Positions 16,143 through 23,817 of a stretch of DNA of 30,230 nt are shown one piece after another (the stretch's first letter is position 1; each line of letters opens with the position of its first letter). Source of the DNA: an uncultured Garciella sp. (GTDB lineage Bacteria > Bacillota > Clostridia > Eubacteriales > Garciellaceae); assembly GCA_900555725.1 (NCBI GenBank), contig USMD01000009.1, positions 1 to 30,230 on the forward strand, given 5' to 3'. The position numbers and the translations under genes were made by a program. The notes beneath the pieces were generated by a model. The model searched no databases and had not been told where the DNA came from. It saw only the letters and a program-made list of their open reading frames with translations.

Positions 16143-16778
16143 TCATCGAATAAAATTCATAAAGGTCTTTTCTTCCATATCCGGTGGGTCTATAGTTCCC
16201 CTACCGTGTTCAATTAACTTTAATAACCAAGCCATATTTTTACCGAGCATTCTCATAATTTGAGCTCCCTCTTGGTCTTGTATGCTTTCGCCTGGGCTGG
16301 TTCCGTGGATAATATTCCAATAATTAGAGCTAGGAATGATCATTTCTGAATAAGTCAAATAGTGATTAAGTTGATCTAATGATGCACTTCCTCCTGAACG
16401 TCTAACTGCTACTAATCCAGCACCGACTTTATGTCGAAATAGACTATTATTATTAGATGCTACATAGAAAGCTCTATCTAAAAAAGACTTCATAGTAGAG
16501 CCAATGCCAGAAAAATGTACTGGCGCTCCTAATATAATTCCATCGGCATCTTTTATCTGTTGAATCCAATCATTGACTTCGTCCCCAGGTAGTATGCATT
16601 TTTCATTTCTATTTTTAGCACAACCATTACACGCTGTACAACCCCTTATCTCCTTATTACCCACTTGCACAATTTTCGTTTCGATACCTTCCTTTTCCAA
16701 CTCTTCAGTAACCATTTGTAATCCATGGAAAGTATTCCCTTCTTTTTTAGGACTTCCATTAAAAGCAATAACTTTCAT
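16143..16778 (-). CDS. iron-sulfur flavoprotein / NADPH-dependent FMN reductase family
   Basis: A 211-residue flavodoxin-fold protein. MKVIAFNGSPKKEGNT binds the FMN phosphate, and CTACNGCAKNRNEKC is a compact C-x2-C-x2-C-x7-C cluster motif like that of archaeal and clostridial iron-sulfur flavoproteins. GAPVHFSGIGSTMKSFLDRAF is the FMN ring-binding segment. ATG 16778 follows GGAGGG at six bases; the long frame extends upstream to 16832 without support. These proteins pass electrons between ferredoxin-like carriers and small acceptors such as oxygen, peroxide or quinones; the partner here is unknown. It has its own terminator and seems monocistronic. Confidence 0.87.
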   Translation of the reverse strand: MKVIAFNGSPKKEGNTFHGLQMVTEELEKEGIETKIVQVGNKEIRGCTACNGCAKNRNEKCILPGDEVNDWIQQIKDADGIILGAPVHFSGIGSTMKSFLDRAFYVASNNNSLFRHKVGAGLVAVRRSGGSASLDQLNHYLTYSEMIIPSSNYWNIIHGTSPGESIQDQEGAQIMRMLGKNMAWLLKLIEHGRGTIDPPDMEEKTFMNFIR

Positions 16779-17050
16779 TCTTTTCCCTCCAAATTCATTC
16801 TCTACAAAATACAACTTAATGGTATTTCGCAATGGTATCGTAATTAATCTTTCTATTTTCCATTAGAATCTTTAATGCTATTATATACGATTTTACTATA
16901 TCGAAGATAGTAAAGCAAGGTACGGCATAGCCGTTTATCTTGACCCTTGATTTTTGACAGTGCTCTTGCTATTTTGATATTATAATAGGGAGTAGTTATC
17001 ATTCTAAAGTAATAGATAAATAGTAGTTTTCAAAATATTGGAGGCGCAGT

Positions 17051-17566
17051 ATGAAAGATGATGGCAAAACAAACAAGTTAACTAAAATATTATTTATTAT
17101 TTACCTAATTGTATTATTTTTGATAATAATATTCAAACTTGATATTCCATTTTCTAGATTGGGATATATGAGAAGTATAAATTTAATTCCTTTTGGTGGG
17201 TCTTTAATAATAAATAACAAACTTAATTTTAGTGAAATTGTTATGAATGTAGTGATTTTTATACCTCTTGGTATGTACGTGGAAGTTTTATTTAAAAGGT
17301 GGACTATTGGTAGGAAAATTTTCTTTGTCTTCTTAATTAGTTTTATATGTGAAGTATCTCAGTTTATTCTGGGGGTTGGAGCTTCTGATATTACGGATAT
17401 AATTAACAATATGTTAGGTGGAATAATTGGTTTAGTGATATATAAAGGTATCGTGAAAATAATGAAAAACAATGATAAAGCACAAAAGTTCATTAATATA
17501 ATTGCGACAATAGGAACTGGTTTAATGGTTTTATTGTTATCAGTACTTGTTATATACAATTTATAA
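17051..17566 (+). CDS. VanZ-like family membrane protein
   Basis: A 171-residue membrane protein with five hydrophobic helices. It carries INLIPFGG near residue 45, FSEIVMNVVIFIPLGMYVEVL, and CEVSQFILGVGASDITDIINNMLGGIIG, the diagnostic VanZ-like pattern (E..Q......DI.D...N..G...G). The start follows GGAGG. VanZ itself raises teicoplanin resistance at low level, but most family members, like this one outside a van cluster, have no known function, so resistance should not be inferred. Compare the broken family member at 15379-15627. Confidence 0.85.
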   Translation: MKDDGKTNKLTKILFIIYLIVLFLIIIFKLDIPFSRLGYMRSINLIPFGGSLIINNKLNFSEIVMNVVIFIPLGMYVEVLFKRWTIGRKIFFVFLISFICEVSQFILGVGASDITDIINNMLGGIIGLVIYKGIVKIMKNNDKAQKFINIIATIGTGLMVLLLSVLVIYNL

Positions 17567-17678
17567 TCTTGTCCGTAAAACCTCCTTGCTTGTCTTGGAG
17601 GATGTTATGTGATGGGAATATTCATATAGAGCTAGTAGTGAAATGAGAAGTTAATTTTCAAAAAATTTTGATTAAATA

Positions 17679-17707
17679 TTGACACTATTTAAAATATGTG
17701 ATATAAA
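17679..17707 (+). promoter_or_regulatory. sigma-A promoter of brnQ
   Basis: TTGACA (17679-17684), a 17-base spacer and TATAAA (17702-17707) form a near-consensus promoter immediately before the T-box leader. Confidence 0.85.
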
Positions 17708-17719
17708 ATATTTAATAAA

Positions 17720-18005
17720 ATTAATAGACCATGAAATTCAATGAAGAGAAAAAGTAAGTTATTTCTTGTCCTACAGAGAGTTGGTGCCTGTGCTGGAAGC
17801 CAATGTTCAAAAAATAGCCGAAAATCATCTCTGAGAAGCAGGACTGAAATTTTTAGTAAGTACTGTAGGGATTCCGCCTTTAAAGGGAACACGTATTATC
17901 ATGTACGTTGAAGAGTGTTATAGATGAATGTATATCTATTCATTTATAAAACTAGGGTGGTAACACGGGTAATAACTCGTCCCTGATAGGGGGCGAGTTT
18001 TTTTA
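17720..18005 (+). ncRNA. T-box leader, predicted isoleucine (AUC) specifier
   Basis: Plus-strand leader of brnQ. It has Stem I AGAGAGTTGGTG (17775-17786), a specifier loop GAAAATCATCTCTGAG in which ATC at 17824-17826 occupies the specifier position, the T-box AGGGTGGTAACACGGGT (17954-17970), and a terminator (17974-17983 with 17989-17999) followed by seven T. Uncharged tRNA-Ile should stabilise the antiterminator. The next triplet is also ATC, so a one-codon shift would not change the amino acid. An antisense open frame at 17689-17892 is a shadow of this RNA. Confidence 0.94.
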
Positions 18006-18062
18006 TTTATACTTTAAATCTATAAAGTTCATAATATTTTAAAAAGTTTGGAGGTTTTATTG

Positions 18063-19406
18063 ATGGAAAAAGTAGACAAAAAACATTTATTACTGGTAAG
18101 TTTAATGATCTTTTCTATGTTTTTCGGTGCAGGCAACTTAATTTTTCCACCACAATTAGGACAATTATCAGGAACAAATTTATTAAAATCATTGGGAGGA
18201 TTCTTAATTTCAGCAGTAGGTCTTCCGGTACTTGCAATTGCCGTAGTTGCTAAAGCTGGAGGGCTTCACATATTAGCAGGTCGTGTACACCCCAAATTTG
18301 CCTTTGCTTTTACCATTCTCATTTATTTGTCAATTGGACCCTTTTTAGGAATTCCTAGGACAGCAAGTTTAGCCTTTGAAATGGGGATTTCACCATTTTT
18401 ACCAGATGGTTTGACTATAAGTAGGTTGCCCCTATTTATCTATACCTTGTTATTTTTTGCAATCGCTTTTTGGTTATGTATGTCCCCTTCAAAACTTGTA
18501 GATAGATTTGGGAAAGTCTTAACTCCGGCATTATTGTTCTTGATCATGAGTATCTTTATCACTAATTTGTTTAAGCCAATTGGTGACTTTACAGCCCCTA
18601 CCGGTAACTATGTGCAATTTCCTACCCTAAAGGGATTTTTAGATGGATATATGACTATGGATGCCATCGCAGCTCTTAATTTTGGAATTGTGATCTCTAA
18701 TGCTTTAAAGGCAATGGGAATCACTGATAAAAAAAATCTTGTATCAAATAGTATAAAGGCAGGAGCAGTAGCTGGACTATTTTTAACGATTACCTATGGA
18801 ATGCTTGCATATCTAGGAGCGGTTTCTAATGCAAGTGTTGGTTCCACTGAAAATGGAGCCCAAGTCCTTACAAAAGTGGTATTTTATTTATTTGGACAAA
18901 ATGGCTCCATTGTATTAGGACTCATATTTTCCCTTGCTTGCTTAACAACATCTGTGGGTCTTTTAACCTCCTGTAGTCAGTACTTTGCAAAGCTAATGCC
19001 AAAGGTCTCTTATAAAACTTGGGTGGTCCTTCTTTCTATATCCAGTATGGTATTTGCAAATGTCGGATTAACCCAAATACTTAAGATCTCAAGTCCAGTA
19101 TTAACAGCTATCTATCCAGTAGCAATTGTTCTTATGTTCTTAGAATTAATAAATCCATCCTTTAAAGGAAGTCCTTGGGTATATTTATTCTCCATAATAT
19201 GTACTTCCATTATCAGTGTTTTGGATGCTCTAGAACAATTTGGATTAAAATTTGCTATATTAAATTATCTGCCCCTCTATTCTAAAGGTCTTGGATGGGT
19301 TCTCCCGGCAGTAGTTGGTGCTCTAGCGGGATTTATATATAAAAACTTAAGAAGTAAGAAACCTCAACAAAAATCTACATTGAAATTTGAGAAAACGAGA
19401 ATATAG
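18063..19406 (+). CDS. brnQ: branched-chain amino acid:cation symporter (LIVCS family)
   Basis: A 447-residue carrier with about twelve hydrophobic helices that imports isoleucine, leucine and valine with Na+ or H+. Typical LIVCS stretches are FSMFFGAGNLIFPPQLG at the N-terminus, SIGPFLGIPRTASLAFEMG, GYMTMDAIAALNFGIVI, and SLACLTTSVGLLTSCSQYF. I chose ATG 18063 (MEKVDKKHLLLVSLMIF), nine bases after GGAGG; a TTG at 18048 would add a few residues and include the ribosome binding site. It lies directly downstream of the isoleucine T-box, so its supply is tied to charged tRNA-Ile. A terminator follows. Confidence 0.94.
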   Translation: MEKVDKKHLLLVSLMIFSMFFGAGNLIFPPQLGQLSGTNLLKSLGGFLISAVGLPVLAIAVVAKAGGLHILAGRVHPKFAFAFTILIYLSIGPFLGIPRTASLAFEMGISPFLPDGLTISRLPLFIYTLLFFAIAFWLCMSPSKLVDRFGKVLTPALLFLIMSIFITNLFKPIGDFTAPTGNYVQFPTLKGFLDGYMTMDAIAALNFGIVISNALKAMGITDKKNLVSNSIKAGAVAGLFLTITYGMLAYLGAVSNASVGSTENGAQVLTKVVFYLFGQNGSIVLGLIFSLACLTTSVGLLTSCSQYFAKLMPKVSYKTWVVLLSISSMVFANVGLTQILKISSPVLTAIYPVAIVLMFLELINPSFKGSPWVYLFSIICTSIISVLDALEQFGLKFAILNYLPLYSKGLGWVLPAVVGALAGFIYKNLRSKKPQQKSTLKFEKTRI

Positions 19407-19428
19407 AAAAGTTTATTATTGAGTAGCC

Positions 19429-19457
19429 AGAAAACAGGATAATTAGTCCTGTTTTCT
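19429..19457 (+). terminator. terminator of brnQ
   Basis: A perfect 11-bp stem (19429-19439 with 19447-19457) and a seven-base loop, followed by TTTG. Confidence 0.8.
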
Positions 19458-19505
19458 TTGCTCTCACAGAACCGGACTTACGTTTGCCGTATCCGACTCC
19501 TGAAA
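19458..19505 (-). mobile_element. group II intron relic (domain fragment)
   Basis: Read on the minus strand, this holds GGAGTCGGATACGGC, AAACGTAAGTCCGGTTC and TGTGAGAG, the well-known GAGCCGGAU...GUCCGGUUCUGUGAGAG block that lies before the reverse transcriptase frame in many bacterial group II introns. Neither the intron 5' end, domain V, nor any reverse transcriptase sequence is visible. It abuts the brnQ terminator, so the element was probably lost by deletion. Confidence 0.5.
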
Positions 19506-19517
19506 CTTCTTACCGAA

Positions 19518-19619
19518 TTAATAATGTTTCGACAACAATCTAACTTTGTATTTCTGCATATCAATAAGTCCTAAGTCTTCAGTGAGCAGCTCATTGTAAA
19601 GTTTTTTGAATAAAAACAT
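19518..19619 (-). other. 33-codon open frame, possible gene debris
   Basis: A short minus-strand frame from ATG 19619 reads MFLFKKLYNELLTEDLGLID, then MQKYKVRLLSKHY. I see no ribosome binding site. The composition looks coding-like and it sits upstream of the intron relic, so it may be part of a lost gene. I do not recognise it. The rest of 19620-19757 holds nothing I can assign. Confidence 0.25.
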
Positions 19620-19757
19620 TATACATGATTTTCTCACTATGGTTTTATTTTTTTATCTATTGCATTTGATTATACAATGAACAAAAAATTTTGGGTGCCC
19701 ACAATTATATACTAGCAGCACCTGTATTTTACCTATTAAAATTTTATATTTTTAAAT

Positions 19758-20339
19758 TCAAGAAAGTATTGATCTTAATGTAGATAAGGCATCTAAATAA
19801 TCTTCTCTTTCATCTGTTAGCATGACTTGGGTTGATGTCCCCAAAAGTGTACCTAGTATTAATTTTGATAATGAACTTGATGAACACGATTTTAAATTTT
19901 TACAATTTACAGAATTATTTACTATATACTTTTCAATTAATTGAGCTAACCCATCGAAAAGATCTTTAAGGAGCTTTCTTAAGGATTCTGACCAAAGTGC
20001 CATACTGGCTAAATCAAAGAGAACTTTAAATAATTCAGGTTTGTTCATCAGCATTTCCTTGAAATATTTTATTAGATATACTGAGCTTTCGCTTCTTGTG
20101 GTGCCTTTTTTTAAATTATTTTCAATTTCATTAAAATATTTCTCAGATACCGTTTCCACCACTTTTTTCAACAATCCTTCTTTACTCTTATAATAGTAAT
20201 TTAACTGACTTAGGACAACGCCAGCTTCATTTGCAATATCTCTTGAAGAAACGTTAGCATATCCTTTTGTAGAGATACATTTAAAAGCTGCATTTAATAT
20301 TTTTTCAGCTTGACTAACATTTTTAATTTTTTCACTCAT
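19758..20339 (-). CDS. TetR-family transcriptional regulator
   Basis: A 193-residue repressor. Residues 8-55 form the TetR helix-turn-helix: AEKILNAAFKCISTKGYANVSSRDIANEAGVVLSQLNYYYKSKEGLL. The C-terminal ligand domain (EMLMNKPELFKVLFDLASMALWSES) is not specific enough to name an inducer. An AGGAG stands before the ATG. A 6-5-6 inverted repeat (TTAGTT and AACTAA, 20379-20395) about 40 bases upstream may be its own operator. It lies downstream of the HD and CmpB-type genes in the same direction and may control them; this is inference. Confidence 0.9.
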   Translation of the reverse strand: MSEKIKNVSQAEKILNAAFKCISTKGYANVSSRDIANEAGVVLSQLNYYYKSKEGLLKKVVETVSEKYFNEIENNLKKGTTRSESSVYLIKYFKEMLMNKPELFKVLFDLASMALWSESLRKLLKDLFDGLAQLIEKYIVNNSVNCKNLKSCSSSSLSKLILGTLLGTSTQVMLTDEREDYLDALSTLRSILS

Positions 20340-20378
20340 CTCATTTCAACTCCTATAGGGCTTAGATGTACAAACTAC

Positions 20379-20395
20379 TTAGTTATGCAAACTAA
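20379..20395. promoter_or_regulatory. inverted repeat, possible TetR operator
   Basis: TTAGTTATGCAAACTAA is a perfect 6-5-6 inverted repeat 40 bases before the tetR-type start. CAAACTA also occurs twice as a direct repeat here. Function is inferred from position. Confidence 0.4.
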
Positions 20396-20436
20396 ATCAT
20401 TCTATAAAAATATATTTTAAAATTAGTGATAGTAAT

Positions 20437-20961
20437 CTAAGTATATATTTTTTCTATCTTTTTAATATGATTGTTAGTACCCTTACCAAAGGTTTCCGTA
20501 AAAGCACAATATTTGTCTACAAGAGATACGATGAATGACTCTTTATACTTTGGTATTTTCAATGTCAATGGCCACATATGTTTTACTATGATATCTTTTT
20601 CTGCATCATTTAAATTAAAATACATGTTTGCATTTTTTAATGCTGTAGTAGGGTGGGTGAAGGCATGTAATCCATTTTGAGGCTTTGATATATGCCAATC
20701 GTATAAAAATAAATCATGGAGTAAGCCCCCTCTAGCTGCGGAACGATAATTCAAATTTAAATATTTACATATAATATAGCTTTTGTAGGAAACATTAATA
20801 CAATGTTCAAGGCATGATAAATTGCCGTGCTGTACAAAATTTTGTATGGATAAAACAATAGGATTGGTAAGTAAATCATCAATACATTGTCTGTATTCAT
20901 TATCAAGATCAATTTTGGAATATATTTTTAAATGTAATTTTGATTTTATAAATTTTATCAT
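20437..20961 (-). CDS. HD-domain phosphohydrolase-like protein
   Basis: A 174-residue soluble protein with the full HD metal-site series: H53, then H82-D83 in ARGGLLHDLFLYDWH, further His in HAFTHPTTALKNA and IIVKHMWPLT, and the closing Asp in VSLVDKYCA. HD enzymes cleave phosphoesters of nucleotides; the substrate is unknown. The ATG at 20961 follows GAGGTG and overlaps the 3' end of the CmpB-like gene by 53 bases, a long overlap that points to coupled expression. As I recall, HD proteins of this type commonly sit next to or fused with CmpB-type membrane proteins in Clostridia. Confidence 0.85.
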   Translation of the reverse strand: MIKFIKSKLHLKIYSKIDLDNEYRQCIDDLLTNPIVLSIQNFVQHGNLSCLEHCINVSYKSYIICKYLNLNYRSAARGGLLHDLFLYDWHISKPQNGLHAFTHPTTALKNANMYFNLNDAEKDIIVKHMWPLTLKIPKYKESFIVSLVDKYCAFTETFGKGTNNHIKKIEKIYT

Positions 20962-21628
20962 TTACTGCACCTCTAATATTTTGGTTTGCTCTTTCTAAAA
21001 TTAAAATCATGATTCTAGGACATGCCTTTAAAAATCTTTCATATTTCATTATTTTATTATAATAACTACTTTCAGGAAAATTTAAGTAGTTGATAATTAT
21101 ATTTCTAAGTTTCAATGCATCAATTGTAGATTTTATTATATCCAATATAAAATAAATTACTAAAAACGAGACAATATAAATTTTAGCTTTATCGGGAATA
21201 TACAAAAATGTTGATGATGCCAATGGTTGAATTATTTGAACTACTAGAAACGCAAATATTCCCCATAATAACGAATATTGTAGACATATATATCCTTTAA
21301 TATTTGCATAGTTATCACTGTAATCCCACCATTTGCAATGAAAAAGCTTTTCTAGAATAAATCCGGTTACATATTCCAATACTGTAACCATGATAATTGA
21401 TAATAAAATACTGATCGGTATATAATAATTCTCAAAATAGGTATCTATTAGTGATGATATCTGTAATATCAAAACAGCTCCAAATCCATATATTGGGCAA
21501 AAAGGTCCAGTTAAAAATCCTCTGTTGATAAAACTTTTTTTATTTATGCTTGCAAAAGTGGTTTCAATTACCCATCCGAGAAAAGAATAAAAAGTAAAAA
21601 ATAAAAATAAAGTGCTATAGTGATTCAT
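20909..21628 (-). CDS. CmpB-type putative ABC transporter membrane protein (PF06541-like)
   Basis: A 239-residue membrane protein with about five helices in the first 170 residues and a basic cytoplasmic tail. Diagnostic segments are FYSFLGWVIETTFASI, FINRGFLTGPFCPIYGFGA, EYVTGFILEKLFHCKWWDYSD and IKGYICLQYSLLWG, typical of the family annotated as putative ABC-transporter type IV (CmpB). No ATPase gene is nearby and the family has no firm function, so transport should not be taken for granted. It is the first gene of the CmpB-HD(-TetR) run. An 8-7-8 palindrome (21743-21765) lies upstream. Confidence 0.85.
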   Translation of the reverse strand: MNHYSTLFLFFTFYSFLGWVIETTFASINKKSFINRGFLTGPFCPIYGFGAVLILQISSLIDTYFENYYIPISILLSIIMVTVLEYVTGFILEKLFHCKWWDYSDNYANIKGYICLQYSLLWGIFAFLVVQIIQPLASSTFLYIPDKAKIYIVSFLVIYFILDIIKSTIDALKLRNIIINYLNFPESSYYNKIMKYERFLKACPRIMILILERANQNIRGAVNDKIYKIKITFKNIFQN

Positions 21629-21742
21629 AATATTTCACCTCCACAAAGTCTATCCAGTATACAAAGTTATTGTAAAAGCTTAATAATTCGTACGTTTGAA
21701 CGAAAATATTTTATCATATATGCATATTATTATCAACTAAAT

Positions 21743-21765
21743 TTTGTTGAATATATATCAACAAA
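21743..21765. promoter_or_regulatory. perfect 8-7-8 palindrome upstream of the CmpB-type gene
   Basis: TTTGTTGA, seven A/T bases and TCAACAAA form a perfect inverted repeat 115 bases before the gene at 21628. It may be a repressor site. It does not resemble the TTAGTT palindrome before the tetR-type gene. The remainder of 21629-21948 shows only the alcohol dehydrogenase terminator. Confidence 0.4.
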
Positions 21766-21791
21766 CAATACCTATTTATAACAGAATTAAA

Positions 21792-21820
21792 AAAGGCACT
21801 TGACTCAACCAAGTGCCTTT
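21792..21820 (-). terminator. terminator of the alcohol dehydrogenase gene
   Basis: A perfect 11-bp stem (AAAGGCACTTG with CAAGTGCCTTT), seven-base loop, then a T run on the minus strand. It lies 128 bases past the stop. Confidence 0.85.
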
Positions 21821-21948
21821 AAAATTCAAGCTTCAGCAATATAAAAACTACCCCTTTTAAATATGTATCTTACCATTCATAGTTTTGATTTAGTTCTTAT
21901 CAAATGCTTTTCATACTTTTTGATATAATCTTTTATATTAAATTTAAA

Positions 21949-23004
21949 TTAAATAGTAACTACTGGTTTAATTAAATCTCTAGGTTTATCTTTCATGAGA
22001 AGTAAGGATTCTTCCATGTGTTCAAATCCATTAAAGGTATGAGTGATCAACTTAGAAGGATCGAAACGTTTTGCTTCAACTAATGAAGCCAATTTTTCCA
22101 TACGTAATCTTCCACCAGGCATTAATCCACCTGCTATAATCTTGTGAGACATACCACAACCCCACTCAGCACGAGGAATCTTTATATAATCTCCTGAACC
22201 AAGATAATTAACATTTCCTATCCTTCCACCTGGTTTTAACATTTTTATAGCTTGAATGAATGTATCAACATTACCACCTGCTATAACAACTTTATCAACA
22301 CCCTTGCCATGTGTCTTTTCCATAATTTGTTCAGCAATATCTCCATCATGATAATCTATAATATCCGTTGCACCATATTCCTTTGCAACTTGAACACATA
22401 CTGGACGAGAACCTACTGCATAAAGCTTTGAAGCGCCTCGCAAAACTGCTCCTGCCACAGCCATAAGTCCAACGGGACCTATGCCAATAACACATACAGA
22501 ATCCCCAAACTGTATGTCTGCTAACTCTACTCCATGAAAACCTGTTGGAACCATATCACTTAACATAACCGCTGTCACAGCATCGATGTCTTCTGGTAAT
22601 ATTGCAAGATTTCCATCTGCCTCATTAACATGAAAATACTCAGCAAAAACGCCATCTTTAAAATTAGAAAATTTCCAACCTGATAACATACCACCTGAAT
22701 GCATGGAGTAACCTGCTTGAGATTTTAAAGCCGCCCAATCTGGAGTTATTGCTGGGACAATCACTCGATCCCCAGGTTTAAAATCCTTTACTAAATTACC
22801 TGCTTCAACTACTTCACCAACAGCTTCGTGTCCAAGAATCATATCAAAGCGCTCGCCAATAGCACCTTCCCATACAGTATGAACATCAGAAGTACATGGT
22901 GACACCGCAATTGGCTTAACAATTGCATCCATAGGTCCACATTCTGGACGTTCCTTTTCAATCCACCCTGATTTACCAATCCCTAACATAGCAAAACCCT
23001 TCAT
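21949..23004 (-). CDS. adh: NADP-dependent secondary alcohol dehydrogenase
   Basis: Zinc-dependent medium-chain dehydrogenase that interconverts secondary alcohols such as 2-propanol with ketones such as acetone. At 351 residues it matches, as I recall it, the Clostridium beijerinckii isopropanol dehydrogenase in length and closely in sequence: MKGFAMLGIGKSGWIEKERP, VSPCTSDVHTV (C37), LGHEAVGEVVE (H59-E60), GWKFSNFKDGVFAEYFHVN, D150 in LSDM, and WGCGMSHK. NADP preference is indicated by GSRP at about 198-201 (in place of an acidic residue) and a Tyr near 218. The start follows GAGGAGG. Single-gene unit with its own terminator; the physiological substrate is inferred. Confidence 0.93.
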   Translation of the reverse strand: MKGFAMLGIGKSGWIEKERPECGPMDAIVKPIAVSPCTSDVHTVWEGAIGERFDMILGHEAVGEVVEAGNLVKDFKPGDRVIVPAITPDWAALKSQAGYSMHSGGMLSGWKFSNFKDGVFAEYFHVNEADGNLAILPEDIDAVTAVMLSDMVPTGFHGVELADIQFGDSVCVIGIGPVGLMAVAGAVLRGASKLYAVGSRPVCVQVAKEYGATDIIDYHDGDIAEQIMEKTHGKGVDKVVIAGGNVDTFIQAIKMLKPGGRIGNVNYLGSGDYIKIPRAEWGCGMSHKIIAGGLMPGGRLRMEKLASLVEAKRFDPSKLITHTFNGFEHMEESLLLMKDKPRDLIKPVVTI

Positions 23005-23426
23005 AAAAAATCCTCCTCAATTAGTTAATTATTTAACTATTTATTATTAATTATATAATAAGTTATTCCATTGTCAAGATGGATTTTATACTTTTATTCT
23101 GTTTTTCTTATTTATAAAAGTCTCATCAAAAGCGCAAAATTAACAAATTATCCTAATAAATTACTCCTTGCTGCTATTATCAAATGATTCTATAAAATCT
23201 CTACTTTTAGTGATTTTTTACTTTATTATAACAATTTTATCTGAACGCTACCATTTCTAATACTTCCAGCGTATAAAGTGGGAGATAAGCACTGCCATGC
23301 ACCTTTATTGGAAAATATTTCATAATTGATCTCATAATATGGAAAAACTGAGAGAGATTCTACAGGATACTTTCTATCTATTTGGATAAAATAGTTTTGT
23401 ACCACAAAATATAAGGAGGTATTATA
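23005..23426. other. gene-poor region with a possible antisense remnant
   Basis: AT-rich bases 23005-23225 hold the promoter region of the alcohol dehydrogenase and nothing else I can name. At 23226-23441 a minus-strand open frame of 71 codons reads QIDRKYPVESLSVFPYYEI, then NKGAWQCLSPTLYAGSI and ends VQIKLL. Its composition looks coding-like, but it lacks a ribosome binding site, starts inside the next gene, and I recognise no family. It may be the 3' end of a lost gene. CATAAT motifs at 23322 and 23334 could be late sporulation -10 elements for the next gene. Confidence 0.3.
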
Positions 23427-23786
23427 ATGGATAATAGTCAAATAAAAAGCACTGTTTCATCTATACAAAACTTAGTAAGACAATTAGGGCAAGCGGAGCA
23501 AAGCAATAAACAAATGCTGCAACAATTGGCACAGGCTGAAAAAAATGCTTCTCAACAACTAAGCCAAGTTTCAAGTTTATGTAATCAGATTGAACAACAA
23601 ATGAATTCTAATATCCAACCTAGTAATACTCTAGGTATAAATAACTCCTTAAATCAAAATACAACTTCTATGGGAAAAACAAATGCATCAACACAAAACA
23701 ATACTTTAGGACAAGGTAGGACTCCTCTAGGAGAAAACATCACTATAGGTAATACTACTTTTGGCCAAAACACCAATAGAATCTAG
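23427..23786 (+). CDS. Gln/Asn-rich coiled-coil protein, unknown function
   Basis: A 119-residue protein with a strong ribosome binding site (AAGGAGGT). Residues 1-60 form a likely coiled coil rich in Gln (IQNLVRQLGQAEQSNKQMLQ), then a low-complexity tail full of Asn, Thr and Gly with repeated TLG/TFG units. There is no signal peptide or membrane segment. I do not recognise a family. Such small, polar, repetitive proteins occur among spore coat or inner-spore components of Clostridia, which is only an analogy. It shares a bidirectional terminator with feoB. Confidence 0.7.
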   Translation: MDNSQIKSTVSSIQNLVRQLGQAEQSNKQMLQQLAQAEKNASQQLSQVSSLCNQIEQQMNSNIQPSNTLGINNSLNQNTTSMGKTNASTQNNTLGQGRTPLGENITIGNTTFGQNTNRI

Positions 23787-23791
23787 CAAAT

Positions 23792-23816
23792 AAAATGGGG
23801 CAATTTGCCCCATTTT
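23792..23816. terminator. bidirectional terminator
   Basis: Perfect 12-base arms (23792-23803 with 23805-23816) form a stem of AAAATGGGGC with GCCCCATTTT, flanked by A/T runs. It serves the Q/N-rich gene and feoB, which converge here. Confidence 0.9.
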
Positions 23817-23817
23817 A

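Noticed and set aside
17051..17566. Glycopeptide resistance gene vanZ
   Set aside because: It belongs to the broad VanZ-like family, but no van regulatory or ligase genes are present, so a resistance call is not supported.
17689..17892. 67-codon minus-strand open frame
   Set aside because: It is antisense to the isoleucine T-box leader and has no ribosome binding site.
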